From an uncultured Peptostreptococcaceae bacterium (GTDB lineage Bacteria; Bacillota; Clostridia; Peptostreptococcales; Peptostreptococcaceae), in NCBI GenBank assembly GCA_947072565.1, contig CAMTIM010000023.1:1-64000 (forward strand): a DNA stretch of 64,000 nt. The letters run 5' to 3'. Positions 26,914-36,231 of the stretch are shown one piece after another (positions within the stretch are counted from its first letter, which is position 1; every line of letters starts with the position of its first letter). Both the position numbers and the translations under genes were made by a program. A model generated the notes under the pieces. It saw only the letters and a program-made list of their open reading frames with translations. It was not told the DNA's origin and did not search any database.

Positions 26914-26942
26914 ATTTTATAATTTTTTCTAACGCATGTCAA
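26914..26942 (-). promoter_or_regulatory. rny promoter
   Basis: Minus strand: perfect TTGACA (26937-26942), 17-base spacer, TAAAAT (26914-26919). It lies just past recA and gives a leader of about 140-200 bases before rny, with small hairpins. Confidence 0.7.
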
Positions 26943-26969
26943 GTTAATAGGAGGTGTGTATGTCTTTTA

Positions 26970-28016
26970 TTATTCTAAATTTTGTAATTTATCATCTTTT
27001 TCCGATTTATCATCTTCATTTTCATCTAAATTGTAGTGTTTTCTAACTTTTTCATCTACTTCATTTATTAAATCTTGATTATCAAATAAAAACTTTTTAG
27101 CGTTCTCTCTACCTTGTCCAAGTTTTATTTCATTATAAGCATACCAAGACCCTGATTTTTTAATTATATCTATATCAGCTGCTATATCTAATAAATCTCC
27201 AATTTTAGATATACCTTCTCCATACATTATATCAAATTCAGCTTGCTTAAATGGTGGAGCAACTTTGTTTTTAACTACTTTTACTCTTGTTCTACTTCCT
27301 ATTACTTTATCACCTTGTTTTATTGAATCTATTCTTCTAACGTCTAATCTTACAGAAGAATAGAATTTAAGTGCACGTCCTCCAGTTGTTGTTTCTGGGT
27401 TACCGAACATTATACCAACTTTTTCTCTTAATTGGTTTATAAATATAGCTACACAATTTGATTTTTTAATAGACCCCGTTAATTTTCTTAATGCTTGAGA
27501 CATAAGTCTAGCTTGAAGACCAATATGACTATCTCCCATGTCCCCTTCTATTTCTGCTCTTGGAACAAGTGCCGCAACTGAATCGACTACTATTATATCT
27601 ATAGCTCCACTTCTTATAAGTGCTTCTGCTATTTCTAAAGCTTGTTCTCCTGTATCTGGTTGAGATATTATTAAGTTATCTATATCTACACCTAATGCTT
27701 TTGCATATATTGGGTCAAGTGCATGTTCTGCATCTATGAATGCTGCTATTCCACCTTGTTTTTGAGCCTCTGCTACTGAATGTAGTGCTACTGTTGTTTT
27801 ACCTGAAGACTCTGGTCCATAAATTTCTACTATTCTACCCTTTGGAAGACCACCTATACCTATTGCTATATCTAATCCTATAGATCCAGTTGGCACAACA
27901 TCTATTGCCATAGATGTAGCTTCTCCTAATTTCATTACTGATCCCTTACCAAAATCCTTTTCTATTTGACCTAATGCTTGATTAAGTGCTTTTAATTTAT
28001 CTTGTTCTATACTCAT
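26970..28016 (-). CDS. recA: Recombinase A
   Basis: 348 residues. Walker [14 protein letters not shown], Walker [14 protein letters not shown]1 loop region [20 protein letters not shown]2 region [20 protein letters not shown], and an acidic C-terminal tail. Performs strand exchange and co-protease activation of LexA. ATG at 28016 ([11 protein letters not shown]) is the family start; another ATG six codons upstream lacks a Shine-Dalgarno. Expressed from its own promoter with a LexA-type box between promoter and start. No terminator is obvious between recA and the rny promoter. Confidence 0.98.
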   Translation of the reverse strand: MSIEQDKLKALNQALGQIEKDFGKGSVMKLGEATSMAIDVVPTGSIGLDIAIGIGGLPKGRIVEIYGPESSGKTTVALHSVAEAQKQGGIAAFIDAEHALDPIYAKALGVDIDNLIISQPDTGEQALEIAEALIRSGAIDIIVVDSVAALVPRAEIEGDMGDSHIGLQARLMSQALRKLTGSIKKSNCVAIFINQLREKVGIMFGNPETTTGGRALKFYSSVRLDVRRIDSIKQGDKVIGSRTRVKVVKNKVAPPFKQAEFDIMYGEGISKIGDLLDIAADIDIIKKSGSWYAYNEIKLGQGRENAKKFLFDNQDLINEVDEKVRKHYNLDENEDDKSEKDDKLQNLE

Positions 28017-28047
28017 ATTTTTCCATCCCTTCATCTATATAAATTAC

Positions 28048-28059
28048 AAACATTTGTTC
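28048..28059 (-). promoter_or_regulatory. LexA (SOS) box of recA
   Basis: On the minus strand GAACAAATGTTT matches the Gram-positive SOS pattern GAACnnnnGTTY. It lies roughly at +9 to +20 of the recA transcript, a position from which LexA would block transcription. Confidence 0.75.
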
Positions 28060-28074
28060 TATAACTATATATTA

Positions 28075-28103
28075 ATTATATCGTATATTTTTATTTACGT
28101 CAA
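28075..28103 (-). promoter_or_regulatory. recA promoter
   Basis: Minus strand: TTGACG (28098-28103), 17-base spacer, TATAAT (28075-28080). The rest of the 350-base recA-pgsA gap is AT-rich and empty except for the pgsA terminator. Confidence 0.75.
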
Positions 28104-28324
28104 TTCTAAAAAGTATTTTGTATTTAATTATTTAGATTATTTATGCGTTATTTTTTTTATAATATTCTTAAGTAAAATTTTCCTATATTACCTTTATTTA
28201 TATACCAACATCACTATTTTTATACAGTTTATTAAGTTTTAATTATTGTTTGATATATACAATTGTTATTTTAACTCTTTTACTAAAAATATTAGCTAAA
28301 TATCATTTAAATTTCCTAAGCAAT

Positions 28325-28367
28325 AAAAAAAGCAGTGAAGATTTTATATATTCTTCACTACTTTTTT
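28325..28367 (-). terminator. pgsA operon terminator
   Basis: Long hairpin GCAGTGAAGA/TCTTCACTAC flanked by A7 and T6. Its single mismatch is a G-U pair on the minus strand. Ends transcription of the block from ftsK to pgsA. Confidence 0.85.
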
Positions 28368-28368
28368 A

Positions 28369-28911
28369 TTATTTGCTATTCATAAATAATTCTTTATTTT
28401 TATATAGATATTCCCATCCAGAATATAGTGTAAGTAATGTAGCTATTAACATAGCTATATCTCCTATATTTGTTAATAGTGGGTTTTCAAAATGAGTACC
28501 TAATAATATTATTATTATCGATCCCATTTGACTTATCGTTTTTAACTTTCCTCCACCACTAGCTGCTATTACTTTTCCATCTGCTGCAGCTATAGCTCTT
28601 AATATACTTACAGTAAGTTCTCTAGCTACTATTATTATAACCATCCAACTTGCAACAAGACCAACTTCTATCATACATGTAAGAACTGATATAACTAGAA
28701 GTTTATCTGCTAGCGGATCCATAAATTTCCCAAAATCCGTAACTAAATTATGCTTTCTCGCTATATGCCCATCCATGGCATCTGTTATAGATGCTACAAT
28801 AAAAATTATACAAGATATTAAGAATTTATTTGGTATGTTAAGCAACATTACCACTACTAAGACTGGTATTAAAAATATCCTAAATAAAGTTAATTTATTA
28901 GGCAAGTTCAT
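28369..28911 (-). CDS. pgsA: CDP-diacylglycerol-glycerol-3-phosphate 3-phosphatidyltransferase
   Basis: 180 residues, four to five membrane helices. The CDP-alcohol phosphatidyltransferase signature is complete: DAMDGHIARKHNLVTDFG followed by KFMDPLADKLL (DGxxAR...GxxxDxxxD). Makes phosphatidylglycerol phosphate at the membrane. Overlaps rimO by 14 bases, so co-translated; last gene before the terminator. Confidence 0.95.
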   Translation of the reverse strand: MNLPNKLTLFRIFLIPVLVVVMLLNIPNKFLISCIIFIVASITDAMDGHIARKHNLVTDFGKFMDPLADKLLVISVLTCMIEVGLVASWMVIIIVARELTVSILRAIAAADGKVIAASGGGKLKTISQMGSIIIILLGTHFENPLLTNIGDIAMLIATLLTLYSGWEYLYKNKELFMNSK

Positions 28912-30232
28912 CTACTACATCCCCCATTAAATCATACTCTAATGCATTGTTTATTTTAGCAGTTACAAAATCTCCTGCATTAAGTTGATTTTTAGATTTT
29001 ACATACACTATACTATCTATCTCTTCTGCATCCCCTTGAGTTCTTCCTATATATACATTGTCTTCTATTTGTTCCTCTATTAGCACTTCATATATATTTC
29101 CAACTTTTTTAGCATTAAGTTCTTGAGATATACCTTGTTGTACTAGCATTAAAGCATCTCTTCTCTCAGCTTTAACTTCTTCTTCTAAATGATTAGGAAG
29201 TTTGTCAGCTGCTGTGTCTTCTTCTCTTGAATATGCAAATGCACCTAATCTATCAAACTTTACTACTTTAGCAAAATCTACTATTTCTTTGAAGTCTTCT
29301 TCAGTTTCACCTGGGAATCCAACTATTATTGTAGTTCTAACTGTTGCATCAGGTATATGAGTTCTTATCATTTCTATTTTTGATAAAATGTCTTCTTTAG
29401 TAGTTTTTCTGTTCATTAGTTTTAATATTTTATTACTTGCGTGTTGTATAGGCATATCAAAGTAATTACATATGTTATCATATTTCTTTATAACTTTTAC
29501 TAATTCTTCAGTTATTGATTCTGGGTATGAATACATAATTCTTATCCACTTTAATCCGTCTATGTTTGCAAGTTCTTCTAAAAGCTCTGGTAACATTTCT
29601 TTTCCATATAGATCACATCCATATTTTGTTGTATCTTGTGCTATAACTACAAGCTCTTTCACACCTCTAGTTGCTAAATCTTTAGCTTCTTTTATTACAT
29701 CTTCCATTTTTCTACTTCTGTATTTTCCTCTTAACTTTGGAATTATACAATAAGTACAATGATTGTCACAACCTTCACCTATTTTTAGGTAAGCCATATG
29801 ACTTGGAGTTGATATGTATCTTGGAAGTTCTTCATTGTAAGCAAATTCTATATCATTAAGACTTACTATTTGCTTTTCTTCCTTTAATCCATTTATTATT
29901 TCATCTATATTTTGGTAACTTCCTGTACCAACTATTGCATCTATTTCTGGTATTTCATCTTTTAACTCTTGTGCATACCTCTGCGCTAAGCATCCTGTAA
30001 CTATAAGTATTTTTAGGTTCCCATTAGTTTTGTATTCTGCAAGTTCTAAAATAGTATCTATAGATTCTTGCTTAGCCGATTCAATAAATCCACATGTATT
30101 AACTATTATTATGTCAGCTTCTGAGAATTCTCCAACTAACTTATATCCTTTTTTATTTAATATTCCCATCATTATTTCTGCGTCTACTAGGTTTTTAGAA
30201 CATCCTAGTGATTCTAGTGCTATTTTTAACAT
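28898..30232 (-). CDS. rimO: Ribosomal protein S12 methylthiotransferase
   Basis: 444 residues. UPF0004 N-terminal domain (SLGCSKNLVDAE, NTCGFIESAK, VTGCLAQRY supply the auxiliary cluster cysteines), radical-SAM motif GEGCDNHCTYCIIP (CxxxCxxC), and a C-terminal TRAM domain (about 375-440). Adds a methylthio group to the conserved Asp of S12. SLGCSKNxVD separates RimO from MiaB/MtaB. Start overlaps the mnmH stop (TAATG). Confidence 0.95.
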   Translation of the reverse strand: MLKIALESLGCSKNLVDAEIMMGILNKKGYKLVGEFSEADIIIVNTCGFIESAKQESIDTILELAEYKTNGNLKILIVTGCLAQRYAQELKDEIPEIDAIVGTGSYQNIDEIINGLKEEKQIVSLNDIEFAYNEELPRYISTPSHMAYLKIGEGCDNHCTYCIIPKLRGKYRSRKMEDVIKEAKDLATRGVKELVVIAQDTTKYGCDLYGKEMLPELLEELANIDGLKWIRIMYSYPESITEELVKVIKKYDNICNYFDMPIQHASNKILKLMNRKTTKEDILSKIEMIRTHIPDATVRTTIIVGFPGETEEDFKEIVDFAKVVKFDRLGAFAYSREEDTAADKLPNHLEEEVKAERRDALMLVQQGISQELNAKKVGNIYEVLIEEQIEDNVYIGRTQGDAEEIDSIVYVKSKNQLNAGDFVTAKINNALEYDLMGDVVDELA

Positions 30233-31278
30233 TATATTGCTCCTTCCACTGCTGCCTTATGAAATTCCATAGCCTTGTCTAAAGCTATATCCATATCATC
30301 AAAATTGATTTGTGCATTGTATATATATTTTTCTACAGAATGCATATATAAGGGATCATAGTATTCTACTAAATACTGTTCTACTAAGTCGTCATATTTT
30401 CCTTCTTCTAATAAAGTAATATATCTATCTATTCTTTCATTTCCAAGTCTTTTTCTAAATTTATTTATACAGTCTTTTAAAATATCTAAGTTATCTTTTC
30501 CATTTATATAATCTCTACAAAGTCTTTTAACTCTATTTTCTAAGCTACAGTCTAAAAGTATATGATATCCATCTCTTATTATAGCTTCATAAATTTCATT
30601 TGGTACAGACACATGACCAACTCTTTTGCTTTCACTTTCTATAAATATATAATCACTCTTTGAGAAATATAGATCTTCAAAAATTTTAGTTTCAAATTTT
30701 TTCTGAGAAGGTGGTTTTTTGTCATGAGTTATAAACCCAAATGTAGATCCACTATTTTTAGCTAAGCCTTCTAAATCAATATTATCTATCCCTTTGTCCT
30801 CTAACATATATAATAAATCTGTTTTCCCAGCTCCTGTAAGCCCATGAACCACTATAAATTTCTTAGTATCCATTATACTATTTAAATAATCTAATACAAA
30901 ATTTCTATAAGCTTTATATCCGCCCTCAAGTTGGTACACTTCTACACCTAAAGATGTTAATAAATTTACTACAGATCCACTTCTCATTCCACCTCTAGCA
31001 CAATATACAACTATATGGTCATACTGATTAGATAGTTCATTGGATTGTAAATATATGTCTTTTAACTTATATGATGCATAATCAAATCCTTTTTTTATAG
31101 CTTCATCTTTACCGTGGTTTTTATATAAAGTTCCAACGTCTTCTCGCTCTTCATTTTTAAACAATGGTATATTAACAGCATTTGATATGCTATCTTCATT
31201 ATATTCAGCCTCGGTTCTTACATCTATGAATATTCTTTTTTTAAGGTTTAGTGCATCTTTAATTTTTATTGTTTTCAA
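30232..31278 (-). CDS. mnmH: tRNA 2-selenouridine synthase
   Basis: 348 residues. Rhodanese domain (about 1-130) with IDVRTEAEY and the active-site YCARGGMRSG loop carrying the catalytic Cys, then a P-loop domain (HGLTGAGKTDLLYML). This is the SelU/YbbB architecture that replaces sulfur by selenium at U34 of some tRNAs, using selenophosphate, through a geranylated intermediate. Starts with TTG, placed seven bases after GAAGGTG, two bases after the ftsK stop. Implies selenium use, though selD is not in this window. Confidence 0.92.
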   Translation of the reverse strand: MKTIKIKDALNLKKRIFIDVRTEAEYNEDSISNAVNIPLFKNEEREDVGTLYKNHGKDEAIKKGFDYASYKLKDIYLQSNELSNQYDHIVVYCARGGMRSGSVVNLLTSLGVEVYQLEGGYKAYRNFVLDYLNSIMDTKKFIVVHGLTGAGKTDLLYMLEDKGIDNIDLEGLAKNSGSTFGFITHDKKPPSQKKFETKIFEDLYFSKSDYIFIESESKRVGHVSVPNEIYEAIIRDGYHILLDCSLENRVKRLCRDYINGKDNLDILKDCINKFRKRLGNERIDRYITLLEEGKYDDLVEQYLVEYYDPLYMHSVEKYIYNAQINFDDMDIALDKAMEFHKAAVEGAI

Positions 31279-31280
31279 TT

Positions 31281-33674
31281 TTATTCACCTTCTAAATTTT
31301 GCAAGTCTTGTTTGCTCATTAAAACCTTTCGTGGTTTACTACCTTCGCTTTGTCCAACTATACCTCTTTCTTCCATAGAGTCTATAAGTCTTGCAGCTCT
31401 ATTAAACCCAATTTTAAACTTTCTTTGTAACATAGATGAAGACCCTTGTCCACTCTCTACTACAAATTCTATAGCTTGATCTAAAAGTTCATCTTCGCTA
31501 CTAGATTTAGTCATTGCTGGTTTAGATATAGTTTCCATTATACCTTGTTCGTATTTTACATCTTCTTTAATTTGATTTTTTACAAAATCTATTACTTTTT
31601 CTGATTCACCCTCAGATATAAAGGCACCCTGAAGTCTTACTGGTTTAGCTGCCCCTAGTGGGTAAAATAACATATCACCTTTACCTAGTAATTTTTCCGC
31701 TCCACCCATATCAAGTATCGTTCTAGAATCAGTTTGAGACGAAACAGCAAATGCTATTCTTGATGGAATATTTGCTTTTATAACTCCTGTAATAACATCT
31801 ACAGATGGTCTTTGAGTTGCTACTATTAAGTGCATACCAGCGGCTCTTGCCATTTGTGCTAGTCTACATATATAATCTTCAACATCATTTGCACTTGCCA
31901 TCATTAAATCTGCAAGTTCATCTATTATTATTACAATTTTAGGTAATTTATCTTCACATTTTTCATTATAACTTGTAATATCTTTAACTTGATTCTCTGC
32001 AAATAGTTTGTATCTTCTATTCATTTCAACCACAGCCCAATTAAGTGCGTTAGCAGCTTTTTTAGGGTCTGTAACTACTGGCGTTAATAAATGTGGTATT
32101 CCATTATAACTTGCAAGTTCTACAACTTTTGGATCTATAAGCAATAATTTAACTTCATCAGGCTTTGCTTTGTACAGTATACTACTTATTAAAGTATTTA
32201 CACATACACTTTTTCCTGAACCTGTTGATCCTGCAATAAGTAAGTGTGGCATTTTTCCTATGTCACCTATTACAGTTTTTCCACTTATGTCTTTACCTAA
32301 AGCCATTGCAAGAGGTGAATCAAATTTCTTAAATTCATCACTTTCTAGTACTTCACGAACTGTTACCATTTGTGCATTTTCATTTGGAACTTCTATACCT
32401 ATTGCACTCTTTCCTGGTATCGGTGCTTCTATTCTTATACTTTTAGCTGCTAAGCTTAAAGCTATATCATCTGTTAAATTTACTATTTTACTTACTTTAA
32501 CTCCTGGACTTGGCTGTATTTCATATCTTGTTATAGTAGGACCTACTGTAACTTGATTGACTTTTGCTTCAACTCCAAAATCTGATAATGTTTTTTCTAG
32601 TAAAGATGCATTTTTTAAGACTTTCTTTTTTCCATTTTCATCAGTCTTTTTATCTACTTTATTTAATATTTCAAAAGTAGGTTTTTTATAGTTGCTATAA
32701 TTTTCTTCTGGTTTTATATCTATTGCTTGTGTTTTTTTATCATCAAATGTTTTAGATGTTTTAACTGGTTGTTCTTTAACATCTTTGCATTCTTCTTTGT
32801 TAAAACTTTGAAGTTCTTTTAATACATCTAGCTCTGACATACTTTGAGTTCCCTCTAAAATTTCTAGATACTCATCTTCAGCTTTATTAAATCCTACTAT
32901 TTTTATAGTTTTATCATCAACTTCATCTATTTCATTGTCTATATTTAATACTGGTTCTTCATTTTTTTCTTTCTTATTTTTAGACATAAGTCCTTTTAAT
33001 AAGCCTTCTTTTTTAATCATAGTAGCTTCATCTACTTCATCAGTCATCATATCAAGTGCAGATTTTTTCATATTAGAGACTTTATCTTTTAAATTAAGGT
33101 TTCCATTTTTAGCACTAGTTGATTTTGCTTTTATATTTAGTATTAAATCTTTTACAGATATATTGAATGTAAATAATAATACTATTACAAGAGCAAATAT
33201 ACTTATCATCCATCCGCCTGTTATACCAAACACTTTGCTTATATAGTATATTATAGTTGTAGCTATTAGACCTGGTCCTTTACCATTAACACCCATTTCC
33301 ATTACAGGTTTCAGCATTTCAGAATTTAGTGGGCTATCTACTGGCAAGTTTCTTGAATTTAATAATCCATAAAAAACAAATATAAATATAATTCCAATAT
33401 AATAAGCCTTAGTATTTTTTAATCTATATATATACTCATTACCTTCAAAGAACCCAAGTATACCAGTTAGTATAACTATAAATGGAATAACTATTGAAAG
33501 TGATCCAAATAAACCTTTAAAAAGTGTTTGCATCATGCTTCCTATTAATCCCATAGAGCTCGAATTTAAACTATATAATAAAAATATACCTATAAATATG
33601 GTTACTAAATTATGATATTCTCTATTAAAACTTAATTGACTATCTTTCTTTTTACTTTTCTTCTTTTTAGCCAC
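31281..33674 (-). CDS. ftsK: FtsK/SpoIIIE DNA translocase
   Basis: 797 residues. Four N-terminal membrane helices (about 20-190), a charged linker (190-330), alpha/beta motor domain with Walker [14 protein letters not shown] and Walker [14 protein letters not shown], and a C-terminal gamma winged helix ([20 protein letters not shown] region) that reads KOPS/SRS-type sequences. Pumps chromosomal DNA through the septum in division and sporulation. Preferred start is GTG at 33674, six bases after GAGGTG. In sporulating Firmicutes this locus corresponds to spoIIIE. Confidence 0.93.
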   Translation of the reverse strand: MAKKKKSKKKDSQLSFNREYHNLVTIFIGIFLLYSLNSSSMGLIGSMMQTLFKGLFGSLSIVIPFIVILTGILGFFEGNEYIYRLKNTKAYYIGIIFIFVFYGLLNSRNLPVDSPLNSEMLKPVMEMGVNGKGPGLIATTIIYYISKVFGITGGWMISIFALVIVLLFTFNISVKDLILNIKAKSTSAKNGNLNLKDKVSNMKKSALDMMTDEVDEATMIKKEGLLKGLMSKNKKEKNEEPVLNIDNEIDEVDDKTIKIVGFNKAEDEYLEILEGTQSMSELDVLKELQSFNKEECKDVKEQPVKTSKTFDDKKTQAIDIKPEENYSNYKKPTFEILNKVDKKTDENGKKKVLKNASLLEKTLSDFGVEAKVNQVTVGPTITRYEIQPSPGVKVSKIVNLTDDIALSLAAKSIRIEAPIPGKSAIGIEVPNENAQMVTVREVLESDEFKKFDSPLAMALGKDISGKTVIGDIGKMPHLLIAGSTGSGKSVCVNTLISSILYKAKPDEVKLLLIDPKVVELASYNGIPHLLTPVVTDPKKAANALNWAVVEMNRRYKLFAENQVKDITSYNEKCEDKLPKIVIIIDELADLMMASANDVEDYICRLAQMARAAGMHLIVATQRPSVDVITGVIKANIPSRIAFAVSSQTDSRTILDMGGAEKLLGKGDMLFYPLGAAKPVRLQGAFISEGESEKVIDFVKNQIKEDVKYEQGIMETISKPAMTKSSSEDELLDQAIEFVVESGQGSSSMLQRKFKIGFNRAARLIDSMEERGIVGQSEGSKPRKVLMSKQDLQNLEGE

Positions 33675-33721
33675 CCATCTCACCTCTCATTTGTAATTTA
33701 GCTAGTCCAATCATAGCAAAA

Positions 33722-33741
33722 AGTGTTAATGCCTTAACACT
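33722..33741 (-). terminator. tepA terminator
   Basis: AGTGTTAA/TTAACACT arms with a 4-base loop; on the minus strand TTTTTG follows. Separates tepA from ftsK. Confidence 0.7.
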
Positions 33742-33795
33742 AACACTTCCGTTATATTATTTAATTATATCATAAAATGTATTATTTAAACAAAT

Positions 33796-34593
33796 CTATT
33801 TATCATCTTTGTTATCTATATTATTTTCTTCACACTCTTTTATTAGTGATTTCAGCTTAACTAATGCCTCTTTAAGTCCGCCCACTTCATTTATAAGACC
33901 ACATTCTACAGCTTCTTTACCTATTAATACACTACCTACATCACTTACAAGTTCATCTTTTGAGTGCATTAATTGTTGTAATTTTTCTCTTTGTATGTCT
34001 GAAGTTCTAACTACAAATTCTACAATTCTCTCTTGCATTTTTTTAAAATATTCAAAAGTTTCATTTACACCTATAACTAATCCATTAGTTCTAATAGGAT
34101 GGACTATCATAGTTGCAGTCGGTGCTATAAAAGAATAATCTCCAGCTGTTGCAAGAGGTACTCCTATACTATGACTTCCTCCTAAAACAAGAGTAACTAC
34201 TTTTTTAGAAACACTATTTAAAAGTTCTGCTATAGCAAGACCTGCCTCTACATCCCCTCCTATAGTATTTAATATAACTAAAATACCTTTTATTTCAGGG
34301 CTTTCTTCTACTGCATAAAGCATTGGTATTATATGTTCATATTTAGTTGCTTTTTTTTGTGGATTACCTACGAAATGACCTTCAATTTCTCCTATTATAG
34401 TAATACATTGAATTTCTTTTGAATCTTTTTGAGGCATATTTGGAACACCCATCTGTTTGATGTTTTGTATTTCTTCACTTTCATCGTTAGTTTCTTCTTG
34501 TGAGTTATTTTTGGCAGTTCTTTTATCTTTGTCTTCTTTTTGGGAAAACTCTATATGATTATTAAAATTAATATTATCTTCATAATATTTCAT
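33796..34593 (-). CDS. tepA: ClpP-fold serine protease TepA-like
   Basis: 265 residues. A charged N-terminal region of about 75 residues, then a ClpP/crotonase-fold domain: ILNTIGGDVEAGLAIAELL, nucleophile Ser in LGGSHSIGVPLA, and IVHPIR with the His. Related to TepA/YmfB of Bacillus, a germination- and secretion-linked cytoplasmic protease. ATG at 34593 follows GAGGAG at eight bases. Same neighbours as in Bacillus (dapG upstream, spoIIIE downstream). Confidence 0.85.
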   Translation of the reverse strand: MKYYEDNINFNNHIEFSQKEDKDKRTAKNNSQEETNDESEEIQNIKQMGVPNMPQKDSKEIQCITIIGEIEGHFVGNPQKKATKYEHIIPMLYAVEESPEIKGILVILNTIGGDVEAGLAIAELLNSVSKKVVTLVLGGSHSIGVPLATAGDYSFIAPTATMIVHPIRTNGLVIGVNETFEYFKKMQERIVEFVVRTSDIQREKLQQLMHSKDELVSDVGSVLIGKEAVECGLINEVGGLKEALVKLKSLIKECEENNIDNKDDK

Positions 34594-34736
34594 ATGTAAT
34601 ACTCCTCTCATAAATCTACTTTGAACTTATTATTTCCAAATATATTCAAAAAAATTCATTTTGAAAATTCTACTTAATAACATTTTTATTTTAAATAGAT
34701 TTTAAATTCATTTTGAAAAAGTATTACATCATTTTT

Positions 34737-35951
34737 TTATTTTAGATAAAATTCATTATGAATTGCATGTACCGTCTTTGACATGTCATCTTTGTTTACT
34801 AAGCATGATATTGTCATGCTTGAATCGGATGTTTGAAGAAGTGATATATTTGATTTTGATAATATCCTTACTATCTTAGCCATCACTCCTGGAGTCCCAC
34901 TTATCTTATCACCTATTAAAGTTACTTTTGCACAATTTTTATTTATCTGATATTGTGTATTAAAATCTTTCAATATATTTTCTAATTCTTCTACTGATTC
35001 TTCTTCTACAACAAAACTTTTTTCTTGTATAAAGAAATTAATCATATCTATGCTTATATTTTTCTTTTCTATTTCATTTAGTATCTGAGTAAAAATATCT
35101 TCGCTAGTTTTTATTTTAACTTGTGCTATATTATCTTTATTAGCAACAGCAGTCATGAGACTATTTTCTTGTTCATACTCAATACTTTCACCTTTGCATT
35201 TCAAGCAAATTTTGGTTCCTTTAGAACCCTGGTTTAAAGTATTTTTTATAGCCAGTGTTATATTTCCACTTTTAGCTAATTGAACAGCTCTTGGATGGAT
35301 AACTTTAGCTCCTTTATCAGCCATTTGAAACACTTCTTCATAATCTATACAGCTTAATACTTTAGCATCAGGTTCTACCCTTGGGTCTGCGGTCATTATT
35401 CCATCTACATCAGTGTATATTTCTACTGTATCACATTCTAATGCTTTACCTATAGCTACTGCTGATGTATCACTTCCTCCTCTACCTAGGGTAGTTATTT
35501 CTCCATCCTCTGTTGCTCCTTGAAACCCTGCTATTACTACAACTTTTTTATTTTCTAGTTCTTGTTTTATTTTTTTTGGCTTAATATCTATTATTTTTGC
35601 ATTATTAAAATCACTTGTAGTTATTATCCCTGCTTGATAACCTGTCAAAAATACAGCATCTATGTTTCTTGCTTTTAACATATTTACAAGTATTGTTCCA
35701 GATATCATCTCTCCACAACTCATTATAATATCTAGTTCTCTTTTTTGAGGATTTTCATTTATCTCACTGCATAAATTTATCAGTGTATCCGTAGCGTATG
35801 GAGCCCCTTTTCTTCCCATAGCTGAAACGACTACAACTAACCCTAACTCTTCATTTTGCTCTTTATATGATTTTACTATTTTGCAGACTTCATTCATTTT
35901 TTCATATGATTCAACTGATGTACCACCAAATTTTTGAACTAAAATCTCCAT
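34737..35951 (-). CDS. dapG: Aspartate kinase
   Basis: 404 residues. Amino-acid kinase domain (about 1-245: VQKFGGTSV, VVVSAMGRKGAPYATD, GFQGATEDGEITTLGRGGSDTSAVA) and two C-terminal ACT domains (about 265-400) with an SGTPGVMAKIVRIL helix. Phosphorylates aspartate for lysine, diaminopimelate, threonine and methionine synthesis. The position after ymxH/ylmC is as in the Bacillus dapG locus, whose product is the DAP-sensitive isozyme, but spoVFAB, asd and dapA are absent here. The allosteric effector is inferred from synteny only. Confidence 0.93.
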   Translation of the reverse strand: MEILVQKFGGTSVESYEKMNEVCKIVKSYKEQNEELGLVVVVSAMGRKGAPYATDTLINLCSEINENPQKRELDIIMSCGEMISGTILVNMLKARNIDAVFLTGYQAGIITTSDFNNAKIIDIKPKKIKQELENKKVVVIAGFQGATEDGEITTLGRGGSDTSAVAIGKALECDTVEIYTDVDGIMTADPRVEPDAKVLSCIDYEEVFQMADKGAKVIHPRAVQLAKSGNITLAIKNTLNQGSKGTKICLKCKGESIEYEQENSLMTAVANKDNIAQVKIKTSEDIFTQILNEIEKKNISIDMINFFIQEKSFVVEEESVEELENILKDFNTQYQINKNCAKVTLIGDKISGTPGVMAKIVRILSKSNISLLQTSDSSMTISCLVNKDDMSKTVHAIHNEFYLK

Positions 35952-35960
35952 ATTGCCCCC

Positions 35961-36206
35961 CTAGTACACTCCATCATATTCTATTATTATCATATCATTG
36001 CCTATTTTTCTTACACTTCTCCAAGGTACTTCAAGTACTGACTTATCTTTTCTAATCCCAAAGAAACCTCTTTCTCTAGGTATTAATAATGCCAGTATAT
36101 CTCCTGTAGTTTCATCTAATATAAGGTCACATTCTCCAATTACCCCTAATCTTTCTCCTGTAACTAAGTTAACTATTTCTTTACCTGCTATTTCAGATAA
36201 ATTCAT
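35961..36206 (-). CDS. ylmC: YlmC/YmxH-family PRC-barrel protein
   Basis: 81 residues, one PRC-barrel domain: KEIVNLVTGERLGVIGECDL, then DETTGDILALLIPRE and a C-terminal VPWRSVRKIGNDMIIIEY. These proteins are a sporulation-associated family; molecular role unknown. Lies between mlpA and dapG with short gaps (25 and 9 bases), so part of the same transcript. Confidence 0.92.
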   Translation of the reverse strand: MNLSEIAGKEIVNLVTGERLGVIGECDLILDETTGDILALLIPRERGFFGIRKDKSVLEVPWRSVRKIGNDMIIIEYDGVY

Positions 36207-36231
36207 TTTTATCCCCCCAATAGTTTTTCTA

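Noticed and set aside
28054-28495. Two plus-strand frames between recA and pgsA
   Set aside because: One crosses the recA promoter region and the other crosses the pgsA terminator and C-terminus; no Shine-Dalgarno.
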